A DNA stretch of 64,000 nt. Origin: Acanthococcus lagerstroemiae (Eukaryota; Arthropoda; Insecta; Hemiptera; Eriococcidae). The notes below the pieces were generated by a model. That model did no database searches. It was given only the letters and a program-made list of their open reading frames with translations, and was not told the origin of the DNA. Each line of letters starts with the position of its first letter. Within the stretch, counting starts at the first letter, position 1. Shown piece after piece: positions 34,947 through 46,699 of the stretch. The DNA lies in contig CM063110.1 of assembly GCA_031841125.1 (NCBI GenBank), forward strand, positions 30,500,678-30,564,677, read 5' to 3'. Made by a program: the position numbers and the translations under genes.

Positions 34947-35110
34947 AGGGTTTGCAATGTTTAAAACAAAAGTGTTTTAAACATTGTTTTAAACCACAAA
35001 AAGAAACAAATATTCGTTTTAAACAAAACAAAAACGCTTTAAACTTTTTTTTTGTTTAAAACGTTTTTCTTCTCCCATTTATTTCTTGTTTTAAACAACT
35101 GTTTCCTCTT
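34947..35110. repeat. Cluster of GTTTTAAAC-type palindromes
   Basis: Several copies of TGTTTAAAACA or GTTTTAAAC lie here. The left edge, CAGGGTTTGCAATG at 34949, resembles a hAT terminus. No right end was found, so this is probably a partial element. A related GTTTTAAAC word recurs at about 35932. Confidence 0.55.
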
Positions 35111-35206
35111 GCATTTTTCATCTTTATTTTAGCAAAAATGGAAGAAAGAAAGAACAAGATAATATTTATTTATAAAAATGAAAGTAAAGTATTATGAACA
35201 ATGGTG

Positions 35207-35620
35207 GAAAGCCGTAAGGTAAAGCTTTCACTTTTGACTTAAGCTTGCAATTTTAGCATAGAAAACTTTTGGCTCTTTACTTTTCACTGAAATATTTTCC
35301 AGCTTTCGACTTTTGGCTTTCCAGTATCAAAATGTCTCAACTTTTGATTTTGACTTGAAAATTTCAATTTTGATTTTTCATTCCAAAAAAAAAATTGTAA
35401 GTCATATTAGTTTGTTGAGAATAGAACTTGATGTTGCTTTAGGACTTATGCAGAGAAAAAAGGGACTTGGAAAGGGAAAGGGCGAAAAATGGAAGGAAAA
35501 GCTAAATACCTAAATAACTTTTAACTTTTCGCTTCTCATCGAAAAAATACTTTTCCACTTTTGGCTTTTTACCGTCATAATTCTGCAGCTTTTGGCTTAA
35601 AACTTTCAACTTTCTAACTC
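35207..35620. repeat. CTTTTGGC/CTTTCGAC-rich element fragment
   Basis: Repeated words such as GACTTTTGGCTTT and AACTTTTGGCT fill the segment, as in 54830-55370 and in the defined MITE at 58724-59222. I take it as a decayed relative of that MITE family, without visible ends. Confidence 0.6.
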
Positions 35621-35689
35621 GGGTTATGAATTTGTAATATTGGCACTTCCACTCACTATAAGTAGTGGCAACTAAAGTCATGTGTAGAA

Positions 35690-35745
35690 CACCATGACTT
35701 TGCTCACGGGTATAATACCATGACTTTGCTCACGGGTATAATGCA
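35690..35745. repeat. Near-perfect ~26-bp tandem duplication
   Basis: ACCATGACTTTGCTCACGGG followed by TATAAT occurs twice back to back. Confidence 0.95.
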
Positions 35746-36279
35746 TCGCCAGTTTCTTGCTAGCTTGATTCATGAAGCGAGAACTGATCACATGGTTGAT
35801 GCAGCGTTTATTATACGCAGCCAATTTCTAGTTATTTTTCCTTTTTCTGTTTCAAACACGTTGTAAATATGAAGCGCCACCTCACACCCAAAAATGTATT
35901 AGACACTCTTATTTCGAACAGACATTTTCAATGTTTTAAACAAAAAAAAAGCAGCTAGTTGCTGGAAGAGGGTCGGCTCTTGACTGAAAAATTAGAGATT
36001 AGCCCATCTCTTATTGGCGGTTCGTTGGCGGTCAGTGGAAAAGATATCAGGAAAAAGACCTATTGGTAATCATGTTTAAGGTCTTTTGTTCCGGAATATA
36101 AGAGCTGATAGATTGAGAGGTAATTGGGATGACAGTACATACATACACACTAACAGCACATGGTAAGTTCAAAAGGCTTCAGACTGCGAAGCTGCAGGCT
36201 CCGCAACATTCGCACTTCGACCATTTGGTCGAAGATTTCATCGGATTTCTTCTGACGAGCAATTTGATCAATAGATAAA

Positions 36280-36790
36280 ACACCAACACTACTTCCGGCC
36301 GACCCGAAAAACATCAAATGATTAGCCAACAATTATCCACTTCTAAGGGAATGAAAACAACGTAATATTTATGCTAGAAGATCCTCCTTTCGCTTGATAA
36401 TAATTACGCCCTTTACCATGTTATTCCGTTTAATGCATTCAGAATTCATTTTCTGAGTTAATGTGTTCTACGCAGTAATCACACAGAACACTAAACATAA
36501 ACACTAATTCTGATGATTGACAGTTCGACTATGTTGTGTTAATAACATCATATGATCAGCAAACATCCATTACCAACCAAGTGAAAACAACGTACATTGT
36601 AATATTCACGCTTACATTCTCTGTTCTCTATAGTTTGCATGACTGATTCGTCTGTATAATGTTACAGGCTTATAAGTTTATAGGATGCAAAAACATCTGT
36701 ACAAACAACAAACAATGTTCACTTCAACATACTGATTTACTGATAATGTCTTTACATGCTACATCAATAAATAATTGTTCGCTTCTTGCT
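36280..36790. repeat. Diverged tandem duplication, ~250-bp unit
   Basis: Both halves share CATCAxATGAT, GTGAAAACAACGTA or ATGAAAACAACGTAAT, AATATTxACGCT and AACACTAA-like words in order. The first copy is about 36295-36530, the second about 36540-36790. Confidence 0.5.
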
Positions 36791-36798
36791 GCTATGCT

Positions 36799-38290
36799 AC
36801 TAGTTGAACTAGGGCTCTGTAAGTATAGGTAGAGTCACAAGACGGTTTTGGAACCAATGTTGCGCGCTAAATACACATAGCCTTATGGAATTTTCGCGGA
36901 TTTTTTCGTTTACCATTGAATATCTTGAAAAATACCAAATTAAACGTAAAATGAGAGAGAATAAAATTGTAGCCCATGAAATTTCCTTTTAGTTGAGCTC
37001 ATTTAAAATAAGATCCATGCAGCGACTTTCGAATTACAGTATTCTAAAGTTGAAAGTTCATTTTTGCGTCGTTCATTGTGCACGCCAAGGAGATGCGCTG
37101 CGTCTGCGTACTCTTGTTTTTATTTTTATTTTCTTATGAACATTATCAACTCGGAGTAGAATTTGAAGCTTCATATTCTATTACCTTATGTACTAATGCA
37201 TAATTTTTTTAACTGGTACAGCGTACAGTGGTACATCACATTATTCTAGTTTTAAAAAACTTCGAAAAAATTGTATCAATTATGACAACGCCAAAGTACT
37301 TGAAATAAAATTAATTGCGCTCTTCTAGTATCAAAAACGATGATATAATTCCATTAAAAACACAAGATGATGTGGTATTGGTTCATCAGATCTTTGTGAA
37401 GAATGCATGAATTATGTTAGTTTTAGCTTATTTTCACAAACATTGATTTCTTTATAAGGACATCAGTAACTCGAGTTCAAAGGCAAAAATTAACCTCACA
37501 TGTAAGGAGCTGGTGCTAGAATATGCAGTACTTCTATCACAAGTGGATTGTATGAGAGCTTTAAAAGAGTTGATTTTACAGTTCAGAAAGTGATAACAAT
37601 CTCTAGGATATCCTGCTAAAAACACTGAATGGACACCTGCCTTCTAACCATTTAATTTATCAATTAGTCATTGTGTGTTTGTTTGCTCATGCTGTTCTTG
37701 AAGTGAGGTCATTGTGTCAAAGTACAACTGTACTTAACAGATATTTATTTTACCCAAATTGGGCCTGAGATAAGATTGTCACCATATTTCAAGGATATTT
37801 GTTCTACTCAGGTTCTGTCTGAAATGAAGATGATCAGTGTATTTAAATCATTATATCAAAATTAACTAATAAGAATTAAGGCAAATGTAAATGTAATATT
37901 CCAACAAATGTTAATATTATTAAAAAACCTTATTAATTCATCAATATTGAACACTGAACTGAACAATCCCGGTCACGGTGTACGGTATGTCAATGCGCAA
38001 CTTTATTGCACAGCTACAGATGCGCACAAAATAAACTTTCAACTTTTGAATATTGTAATTCGAAAGTCGCTGTATGGATTTTATTTTAAATAGGCTCAAC
38101 TAAAAGGAAATTTTATGGTCTACAATTTTCATTCTCTCTCATTTTACTTGTAATTCGATATTTCTCGAGATATTCAATGGTAAACGAAGAAATCCGTGAA
38201 AACTTCATAAAGCTACGTGTATTCAGCGCGCAACGTTGGCCCCAAAACCGTCTTGTGACTACCCATTCTTATAGCGTCTTAGTTGGACTG
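36799..38290. mobile_element. 1.5-kb element with ~240-290-bp terminal inverted repeats
   Basis: The outer 240 or more bases of each side are inverted copies. Both read AGTCACAAGACGGTTTTGG, TTGCGCGCT, CGTTTACCATTGAATATCT, AAAATGAGAGAGAAT, TTTCCTTTTAGTTGAG and GCGACTTTCGAATTACA in order (left 36833-37075, right 38260-38010). Weaker similarity extends outward to about 36799 and 38290. Flanking GCTATGCT and GCTATGAA agree at 6 of 8 and may be the target duplication. The ~900-bp middle encodes nothing recognisable. Such long TIRs are unusual for a MITE and suggest a foldback-type or unclassified DNA transposon. Confidence 0.88.
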
Positions 38291-39081
38291 GCTATGAACA
38301 TAAAACTTTGACATGCTCGAAGGATAATACTAAACACCAACATTGAACACTAGAACACTACTCGTAGCTGACCATTCTCGCATCTCTCCTCATCGCATAG
38401 ACAAGCTTCAGGTACCTCTTTGAGGAAATAATTCCATCGTAAAGTAAAATTCAAAATATAAGACAATGCCTTAACGCTTGCTAAACAACGTTAGCTACTA
38501 GTAGCCAACCTTAAAAATTACGCACAGCGCTTTTGGTAATTTATCTGGAAACTAATAAAACTTGATTGCAAGTGACCCTAAAAACTGTTATTTTTGTAAC
38601 CCTGAATTGAAGCTAAATAACTGCTCTACAACTTCATTTCCCATCACTTTCCTTATAGGGCAAATATTTTGTATAGAAGATGGCTAAAACTACAAATTCA
38701 AACGTTTTGGGAAAAACTGCCAATTTTTGATGCGCTGTATCTCGGGACCTATTGGACCTACAGAGCCACAGTTGCGCTCAAATTGTAGTAAATATTGTCT
38801 ATTTTAAAAGCGTGCCAAATGACTTTTTCCACAGGATGCACTTTTTCAAAGTTATAAGTCAAAAACTGAAGAAAGTCCGAAAATTTCGAGATTTTTTTAG
38901 CACTGCACAGTTAGCACAGGTCTTTCAAAGCTGCAAACTTGGTTTTACACTGGTGACATCGTCAATGTGTTGCGACCTAACGCAGTTTTTGTGTCTACAG
39001 TGACTGGCCTATTAGTATACTCGGATGTGTATGGTGCTCTAACAAGACGTAGCGTAACTCGCTTAAGGTAAATCGGGCTTA
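38291..39081. other. Unassigned DNA
   Basis: No gene or repeat boundary is supported. The short open frame at 38752-39003 has no recognised similarity. Confidence 0.45.
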
Positions 39082-39229
39082 GCTGACAAATAGACATAAT
39101 TTGCATAGCTAGCTGTAGTATAATACGGGCCTATGCATAGAATCTCATCCCTGCTGATAAATAGACGTAACTCGCATAGCTTAGCTGTAGTGTAATACGG
39201 GCCTATGCATAGAATTTCATCCCTGCTAA
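39082..39229. repeat. Two-copy tandem duplication, 71-bp unit
   Basis: Both copies contain AATAGACxTAAxT, GCATAGC, TAGCTGTAGT and AATACGGGCCTATGCATAG in order, at about 39082-39152 and 39153-39224, with few differences. Confidence 0.92.
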
Positions 39230-41835
39230 TCCCTGCTGGTTCAATGCATGGTGGCCATGGTGGTGGTGGCGGGATCGAGTTCCCACTCACCGAAATCCGA
39301 CGGTTGCCGTGCATTAGCATTTCCCCCCTTTTTTTTTGAGTTTGTTGTAGTAACGAGTTAGTATGTTGACTAGTATGAAGGTGACTTCGCGTGGAAATAA
39401 CATTTTTTTAAAAAGAAAACGCCGCCATCGCATCGCCGTGCGGCCCGGCTGGCTCACATCATGTTACACCGATTTTCGGCATCATTTTCAACGGGGTTTG
39501 GCGAATCGCCGTGTAATATTGCACGGTTTGCGTCTTGTGAAAATTGTCGGGTACCTTCGCTCAGATACACGCACACACAGACACTATTTAGGTACCCGTA
39601 TAGAGTTTCCTGATTTTCACCGCCTCGATTGGCGGCGTCGCAAATCATCAACTGATATACGTTTTACGATTTCCCTTGCTTTTTTTTTATTCTTTTTTGG
39701 TATGGATTTTTTTTTCATTCCTTTTTCTCTCGTTGGTCGCAGCTTTGAAATACCAAAAAAAAATTTATAGTTATGATCCGCACCGGGGAGGGGGAGGGGG
39801 ATAACTGCACACGTACATATACACGTTGGTGGAACGAAAAGGAAGAAGGCGACGGTATATATTTCATTGTCTTTACGGGTGTTGTATGCGGCAGCGTGAA
39901 TATTATTGTGTGCGAGATACGGCGCGAAGAAAATCGTGCTTTTTCGCCGCTTGCATTGTCGACCTTCAAGAAGTTTTTTTTATTTATTAATTTTTTTTTT
40001 TTTTTTACTTTACAATTCGCACTATGGGAAATCCGAGTGCGAATCGACATGCGGTTCGTTCGTTGGTTGATTTTTTGACCTTGCCCGATAGTAAAGGTCA
40101 GCTCGTGACATTATATTAATGGCCGTACGTACATACGTGCATGTATATGTGTAGGCCGGGCGTTATTTGTTGCTATTAGCAGTGGGTCAGGTAAGGGCGA
40201 CGACTGCCGAAATGAATTAATATTATTCTGGCCGCGGATTACGTAATGTGATTCGGGTATTGTTTCTGTGCCGAGTCGCCCGCCCCGGCTCGGTCCGTCT
40301 GTCCGTTTCTCGCTGGTTCCCTCTCTTGTCATTCTGCGCGCCTTGTCCGTGGTTTCGCGGGTTTCCTTATATGGTTCGGGCGGCCGAAATTCGGGTTCCT
40401 CGATTGGTTCGCGGATCGGTGGTTCGAAGGTCCGGGCTCGCGAGCAGGCCGGATAAATGTACGCGCGGATAGCCGGGTGTCAGGCATGTGGAAGAAGCGC
40501 CGAATCACTCGATGATTAAGTCGAAGATTTAAGAAGGTATTATATTTAAATGAATGAATTTTTAACGATCGCCGGCTCGCGGATACTCGAGTGTAGTGGT
40601 AATTCGTGTACGTCTCTGTGTGTATGTGTATATTATGTTGGCTGTGCCTGCTTAGAAAAGAAAAGGTTGGTCTGTCTTTTATCTCGGCGAAGTGCCTGCA
40701 GGCTGTGTACGAGAGTCTCTGTGACACGGCGCGTATCTGGCCACACGAATTCTAGCGGGCCGGGCCGGGTGCTGGGTTCGGACGAGAACTGGAATCGGTT
40801 GTACAGGCGATGGTTGGCGATGTGTACGCGTTGCCGTGGTGCCAACCGGTAAATGTCACTTCGGTAATGCGATTGCGGAATTCGGTGGTGGTAGAAATGT
40901 GTATAGGTGGATATTTTCTGGCCGCCTTCGTATGGATGTATATATATTGTCGATTAGTATGCTAATTGAGCGGATGGCCGGGTTTACGAAACGATATTAT
41001 TATTTTTTTGAACACCTGTCTGCGACTTTTGCCAATGAGAAGAATCGTGGAAGGCACGATGAAAGGCATTTATATGTAGGTACGAGCGTGCATCGACCTT
41101 GAAACCGGCGGGTGAGGAAATGGTTAAATTTTCTGGAAAGCCTTAACTGGTTCCTGTGAAAGACGTGTTTCGAGCTATTACCTGCGAGATTTTGACCTGC
41201 GCAGCGATGAGCCGTGTTCTTTTGGACGAGGATGCATAACCGGCTCGAAGGGGAAGGAATTTAGGAAATAACCTACCCGCCATCCGAAGCAGAACTTTCC
41301 CAGAAATGTTCCTGAAAATTGAAGATCGGTTCGCCGTGCATTACTTTCCCGGGGGTCTAACACTGTGTGTAGACCAATCGCGTAAACGAATTCAAGATTG
41401 TGGCCTGCGTAATGGCGAGTCGAGTCTTTTTGGAGGATGGAAGGCAAGTGCAGGAATTTAAGGCCCTTACCGCTCATCGCTTCTTCTTCTTCAGATGCTG
41501 GACATCGGTGGTCGCGGTTTCTGACGCGCGACTTTCCTGGGCAAGGCTAGTCAAGGTGGTTTTCCGTTGCTTTCCCCACGGTTTGTTGCGTTAGAGTTTT
41601 CTTTCTCTGTGTCGGAGTGTTTGCAACCGCAGTTCGCTTACCAGCCACGTATTTCACGACGCTGAATAAACTGTCCATGACGTACACACGCGCAGTACCA
41701 ATCTTTCTGATCTGGTGGTTACTCGCCTTGCGATTGTGATGCCTTGTTTGTTCGAACTGGCCGGTTTATGGGACATGATATCTTTCCACCTCGATTGATA
41801 ATGTAGTCGCTATGTTCGCTTGGATGTTAGTGGTT
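39230..41835. other. Unassigned DNA, CpG-rich from 39.4 to 41.6 kb
   Basis: This long stretch is comparatively CpG-rich with many short overlapping open frames and homopolymer T tracts (about 39680-39712 and 39988-40006). It has no exon I can defend. It is a reasonable place to look for a promoter or 5'-UTR exon. Confidence 0.4.
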
Positions 41836-41915
41836 TAACTTCCCGGCATTATTAGGACTCAAACCCAAGGCGCAAGGATTGCGAAGCGAGTACGTTACCG
41901 CGATCACGCAGCCAC
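41836..41915 (-). tRNA. tRNA-like pol III sequence, possibly a SINE head
   Basis: On the - strand GTGGCTGCGTGATCGCGG resembles a box A region and GGTTTGAGTCC (41865-41855) matches box B. Spacing is about that of a tRNA. Acceptor-stem pairing is not convincing. It may be a degenerate tRNA gene or the head of a SINE different from the family at 2744 and 48380. Confidence 0.4.
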
Positions 41916-42509
41916 TCTTACCTTCCGTAAACATCTAAAATGGAATCGTTTTACGGCAATTCTTGTGAAAATTGGTGAAGTAGTCATTTTGAATGCTAGA
42001 AGGCTGGTTTCAAGTACAGAAAATTGGGGATACCCCTTACCTTCCATATACGTGAAAATTGGAAAAGTTTGGCTTGCTTTTCTCGCAAATAAGCGTTCAT
42101 CACCTTTTGGATATCAACCTTATGAAATCCGCCCCCGTAGGAAAATTCTAATATTATGCGTAGGAGGGTGCTTCTTCAAGTTGTTGAATTTTTCATTAGA
42201 CAAAACTGCTTTTACTCTCGACTGTTGCAAAAATCAGTGACAGTGCAGAATGTGATCATAGAATACGAATCTAGCAAGATTGTAAGTGGATTTGAAGAAT
42301 GTGCTGAAAATTTTGCACAGTTCCTTTTGTTTTTATGGATAGCTCTTTTCCGAGGCGTAACTAAGCCCGAGGAACTTCATAGCGAAGTGTTTTAATGTGC
42401 TGTTTTACCCTCTTCTCCTTGGTAGTGGAGACAAGAATGAAGGAATACGCGACATTCTCATGAAAGAGCCTATTATTCGTAGAGCTGTGGGTTGCGTGGT
42501 AGTGTTTAT
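41916..42509. other. Unassigned DNA
   Basis: Two overlapping + strand open frames of 79-91 codons (41965-42395) show no domain and no clear splice boundaries. Confidence 0.45.
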
Positions 42510-43340
42510 ACGAAGTTAGTCATTTTTGATCACTTTTTCCAAGGACGAAAAATGCAACTCGGATGGGAATAAATACGACCAGGTATCATTTAACGAGAAA
42601 AAGAGGTCGGCAGAAGCTCCGCTTTCATTTTTGTTTCCGAATGCGACAAATAAAATCATCCAGGGGGTAAACCCTTACCGTGGAGGCGGGTGAAGATGTT
42701 TCCTGTAAACGCTAATGGCCAGTTTTTGATCTATCTTAATAAGTTCTGTTTCATTTCTGTTCTTTTGGTCTGACGGCTTTTAATCATTTTCGACTTTGAC
42801 TCTAGTTCTGAATGGGGGGGGGGGGGTTAACGCTACGAGCCAGTTCCATTTTTGATCAATGATCATTTTTTACTTAGATTCCAGTTTAATGCAGAGGGGT
42901 ATTCCCTAATTTTTGGTTAGTTTTGTTCGCTTTGGTCAGTTGGTTTTTGATCATTTTTGGCATGCGTTTACTGTTTAGTTTGGTTGTGGTGAGGAGGTAC
43001 TTCCTTTCGATGCTATGGGCCTGTTCTTGGTCAGTCATTTCGTAGTTAGGAAGTTCTCGATCATTTTCGGCTTTGGTTCCAGTGGGTCCTTTTTGGTTAA
43101 TTTAGTCTAAATTTGATTATTTCTAATCGGTAATCGTGTTTGGTTTATATGTTGGTCAACTTTGGTTAAAGGTGGTCGGCTTTAAAAGAATTTGGTTCTC
43201 ATGGGCTAATTGTGATGAGATTGGTCATATTTACTCGCATGTGATCGTGTTATACTTTGTCGGTCAATTTCTCTCAATCAGTGTTGTTAGTTCTCCGTAA
43301 TTCAAGTCGATTGCTGTTATTTTTTACATTTGGTGTAGGT
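42510..43340. repeat. Degenerate TTTGGTCA/TTTTTGATCATTTT repeat
   Basis: Variants of TTTTGATCATTTTTGGCTTT and TTTGGTTAGTTT or TTTGGTCAGTT recur irregularly through the segment. A G-run lies at about 42813-42827. It looks like an old degenerate tandem repeat. Confidence 0.55.
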
Positions 43341-43362
43341 TTTTTCCTTGATTAATTTCAAG

Positions 43363-44315
43363 TAGGGATGGCATAACTATCGATAGTTATCGATAAGGGA
43401 ACTATCAGTAACTACCAATAGTGACGACAGGCTTATCGATAGTGATTGATAGTGTAATGAAGAATCAACTTGTACCATATTTACACAAGACTGACTGAGA
43501 AAAAGGACCTAAAATCCTCTCGAAGAAGAACCTTTTTATGAAATACTTTTAAAGAAATATAAGACAATTTCCTGTAGCAGAGAGCAACGTGAGTCCTGAC
43601 TGTAAGCTCTCTTGCTGTTGCTTTACAGTTGATAGGGTAGTGTGTTGACGGTGACTGATAGGACTCTGAATGAAATGGAATGGAAATATGGATGTGAATC
43701 GACATTAACAGTGACTGTGCAATCTGCAAGGAAATAGTGAGCACTTATTTCTTTGCTCTAAACTCGTGTCCTGATAGATGTTTGTTTGTTTGTTTTGTTA
43801 CTCCTCACTGTTAGTACAGGTTAGTAGTTCCTTCGGAGAGGACCAACTCGGGGGCAGGGAATACTATTACTGACCGACGATCACGTTTAGACCCGACTGT
43901 GGCCGAAAAATTGATTTTTTTAAGAGACAATTATAATTTTATTCCGAAATAAATTCATTATGGATTCGTTTTTTAAAATAAAATATTTACTGGAAATAAA
44001 ACTGGTATCTCTGGAGAGTGGACAGAAAACTGAAATTTCAACCAAGTTAACTGTAAATACTGCATAAAACTCCAACGGCAATTTGCGAGATTGATTTGTG
44101 AATTAGAGCAAAAACAGAGGTATTTTTAAGATATGCAGGCCATAGGACCTCTAGTAACAAAGATAGAGTTTTGTGATAATAGCTATAAGCACAAACCAGT
44201 GTTCTGTGTATAAAGAAACTAATCTATTGTATTCTATAGCAATACAGATTTTGATGTAGAATGCCAAACTATCGATAGTTATCGATAACAAAATGTTCGG
44301 TAGTTGCCATCCCTA
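43363..44315. mobile_element. hAT-type element with exact 8-bp target duplication
   Basis: The ends are TAGGGATGGCATAACTATCG and, inverted, TAGGGATGGCAACTACCG. ACTATCGATAGTTATCGATA palindromic words lie near both ends. An exact 8-bp direct repeat, ATTTCAAG, flanks it (43355-43362 and 44316-44323). No transposase is recognisable in the 953 bp, so it is non-autonomous. Confidence 0.95.
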
Positions 44316-44349
44316 ATTTCAAGAAGATGTAGACACATGTCATTGTTTC

Positions 44350-45290
44350 CAGTAATGGGCGTCTTTATGAATAAGGAGTCTTGATGAAATTCTTAACGAA
44401 TCTTGAGAAATCTGAAAATATCGCTGTTACAGTCTTAACGAATCTGAATAATAATATATTTTTGGCCCCCTCTCGCTGGAAAATTATAAATCCAAAAATA
44501 AATTACCATTAGTTACTTCTACGTACTGACAATAATATCATTAAGAAACGGAATTCATAGTTTACGTTTTCCAAATAGGTGTACACATTATTTTAAAACT
44601 GACGCCATCAAGCTTGGGCTCCTGGGTCCAAAAATTCTTAATTCCGCGCTGATTTTTGGTTAGTCTTAACAAAGTGTTTAGATAGACTTTATGAGTCTCT
44701 ATCAGTTTGAACTAGTCTCACGTAATGATACCTGATGAGTTTTAGGACCTGAGGAGCCATGGTACCATCTAAATGAGCCTAGATGCTGGGCCGTAACCAG
44801 TCTCTTGTATAATGGGTGAGGAGGGGATGGTAAACGATAAACAAAATTTTTGAGAAGTAACTGTCAGCTAGAGTTGAAAATAGATTTTCTATCATGTGAA
44901 GGAGATAACTATAGATGTTTTCTTCTGCCAAGGTGAAGGGTTAACTGAGTTGCTAGGAGGCTGTTCTCCCATTTGTACTCCTCCTGGTTACTGTATTATG
45001 TAAACAAGTCTTTACGCAGTCTTAGATGATTTTTGACGATTTTTTTAAAGCTTTTAAGATGGTTTTAGCAAGTCTTGAAGCCGTGATGAATTTTCGTGAT
45101 ACTTCAGAAACTGTACTCAGTTTTCTTGAAACTTATATGTATTTTGACACGCAGCGCTTCTTGAATTGCCTTGCTTCATTTGTCTTATCTACCAGAGTCT
45201 CAGCGATGCTTGATTAGTCGTGAAAACGTCCTAACAAGTCTAAATGCATTTGAACACAGCTTTAAGAAGTTTAAAACGCCTTTGAGATTA
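44350..45290. repeat. Degenerate AGTCTTAACGA-like repeat
   Basis: Recurring variants of AGTCTTAACGAATCT and AAGTCTTGAxG, of similar flavour to 26740-27370 and 60040-60640. Regularity is poor in the middle. Confidence 0.5.
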
Positions 45291-45301
45291 AGCAAAATAT
45301 A

Positions 45302-45640
45302 CAGGGTGCCCAGTTCTGAAAAAGTCAGGGATTCTAGGAAATACTTCTGGAATAAGGGATATAAGAGAACTTCCAAATACTTCCATTTGTTGTTCTTTGA
45401 AGTGGTTGAAGCCGAAATGAAGCAAATTAGTTAAGTATTTTTGATTCTTATGTGTATTTATTTTAGTTTTGTTTGTATGTTTGTATTCTTCGTAATAAAG
45501 TAGCAACATTCGAATATTACGCATAACTTTTTCGCACGCCTTGTAACTTCATTTAGCCACTTTTTGGACCGCTCTGAAACGTGTCTAGAGTTGTTCAGGA
45601 AAAAGTCAGGGAATTTCATTTTAGAAAAAAAGGCACCCTC
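45302..45640. mobile_element. Probable hAT-type MITE remnant
   Basis: Left CAGGGTGCCCAGTTCTG followed by AAAAAGTCAGGGATTC. Right GGAAAAAGTCAGGGAATTTC followed by GGCACCCTC. The outer ends are inverse, and an AAAAAGTCAGGGA word is present near each end. No target duplication is visible. Confidence 0.6.
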
Positions 45641-46431
45641 AAATGGTCAAAAGTAAACAAAACAACTCTTAAGTTCGAACACGTATATTAGACACTTGTG
45701 CACAATGTAATGTGTTATGAACTGCAAATACTGACTGCTGTTCTGTCAGGGTCATACTATTGAGGTAATTCAACAAGTCTTGATCAGTCCTCGAGAGTTC
45801 GAATGTATTTTACAAGTGCCGACGATTCTTGATGAATTTTAATCCAGTCTTTGGGCCCATCCGGCAAGTATTCAGTTGCCTGTTACCAGGTCCTAGATCC
45901 AGCAGAGTCCTCTTTTCTTATTTTCTATGAAAAATATTGCTATGTGAAAACCTGGCTCTGTGAAAAGAAGTTCAAGATATGACTGTAGGTGTGTTCTACT
46001 CTGCTCCTAGCGGAGTGGAGCAGGACTCTTGATCCGTGGTGTTCTTTTTGTACGGCGTGAGCTAGATGATAACAACGATGACGTCACGGATGTTTATTTA
46101 TTCTTCATTCTGGGATGAGCAGTGCAAATCTTGCTTGGAGCAACCTGTGTGTGGCGGCGGTCCGGTGGAGTAGACAGAGATAATGGTTATCTAGTGCCGG
46201 TCACGTGACTGTGTGTTGTGTATACTCGGTCGCGGTTCTTCAATTCCGAAGCGAACAGGAACAGATTACGGAGTGGAAGCCATTTTCGCTGAATGCGTGA
46301 TGTTACTTTATCTTGCACTGCTCTCCTCTTCTCTGCTCGGAGCAAGGCAGACAGGCGAACAAACAAACAAACCGTGAATCACTCAGGGTTACCGGGCCAA
46401 CGGGCAGCAAAAAAAGCAGGTACGCAGGGAT
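45641..46431. other. Unassigned DNA
   Basis: No gene or element ends were found. Confidence 0.45.
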
Positions 46432-46699
46432 CAGTGGCGGATCTAGAAATTTTCCAAGGAGGGTGTTTTGAAAATAAAACTTTTTCCACCTTCGCCCCCT
46501 AAAAAACCGAGATGGATGTCATTTTAAATAGTTTCTGAAGACAGATTTCATAATGTGATTAAATCGTTTCAAAATGAACACTGTAGACTGTAGTGCTGCA
46601 GATACTCAAAAACAGGAGAAAAGCTCAAACTTTTTTTTTCCTTGTTCGGGCCGAAGGGGTGTCCGAACCCACAAAACACCCCCCATAGATCCGCCACTG
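46432..46699. mobile_element. hAT-type MITE, near-exact target duplication
   Basis: Starts CAGTGGCGGATCTAGAAA and ends CATAGATCCGCCACTG, with inverted subterminal GGGTGTTTTG blocks as well. Flanks CGCAGGGAT and CGCAGGAT differ by one G. The 268-bp length and absence of an ORF mark a non-autonomous element. Confidence 0.92.

Noticed and set aside
39363..39770. 135-codon + strand open frame
   Set aside because: Arg-rich at first and then Phe-rich over poly-T, with no domain and no splice-site support; consistent with composition alone.
32636..46135. Shared 16-mer TGAGCAGTGCAAATCT at two loci
   Set aside because: The flanks at about 32637 and 46117 do not extend the match, so it is not evidence for a repeat family.
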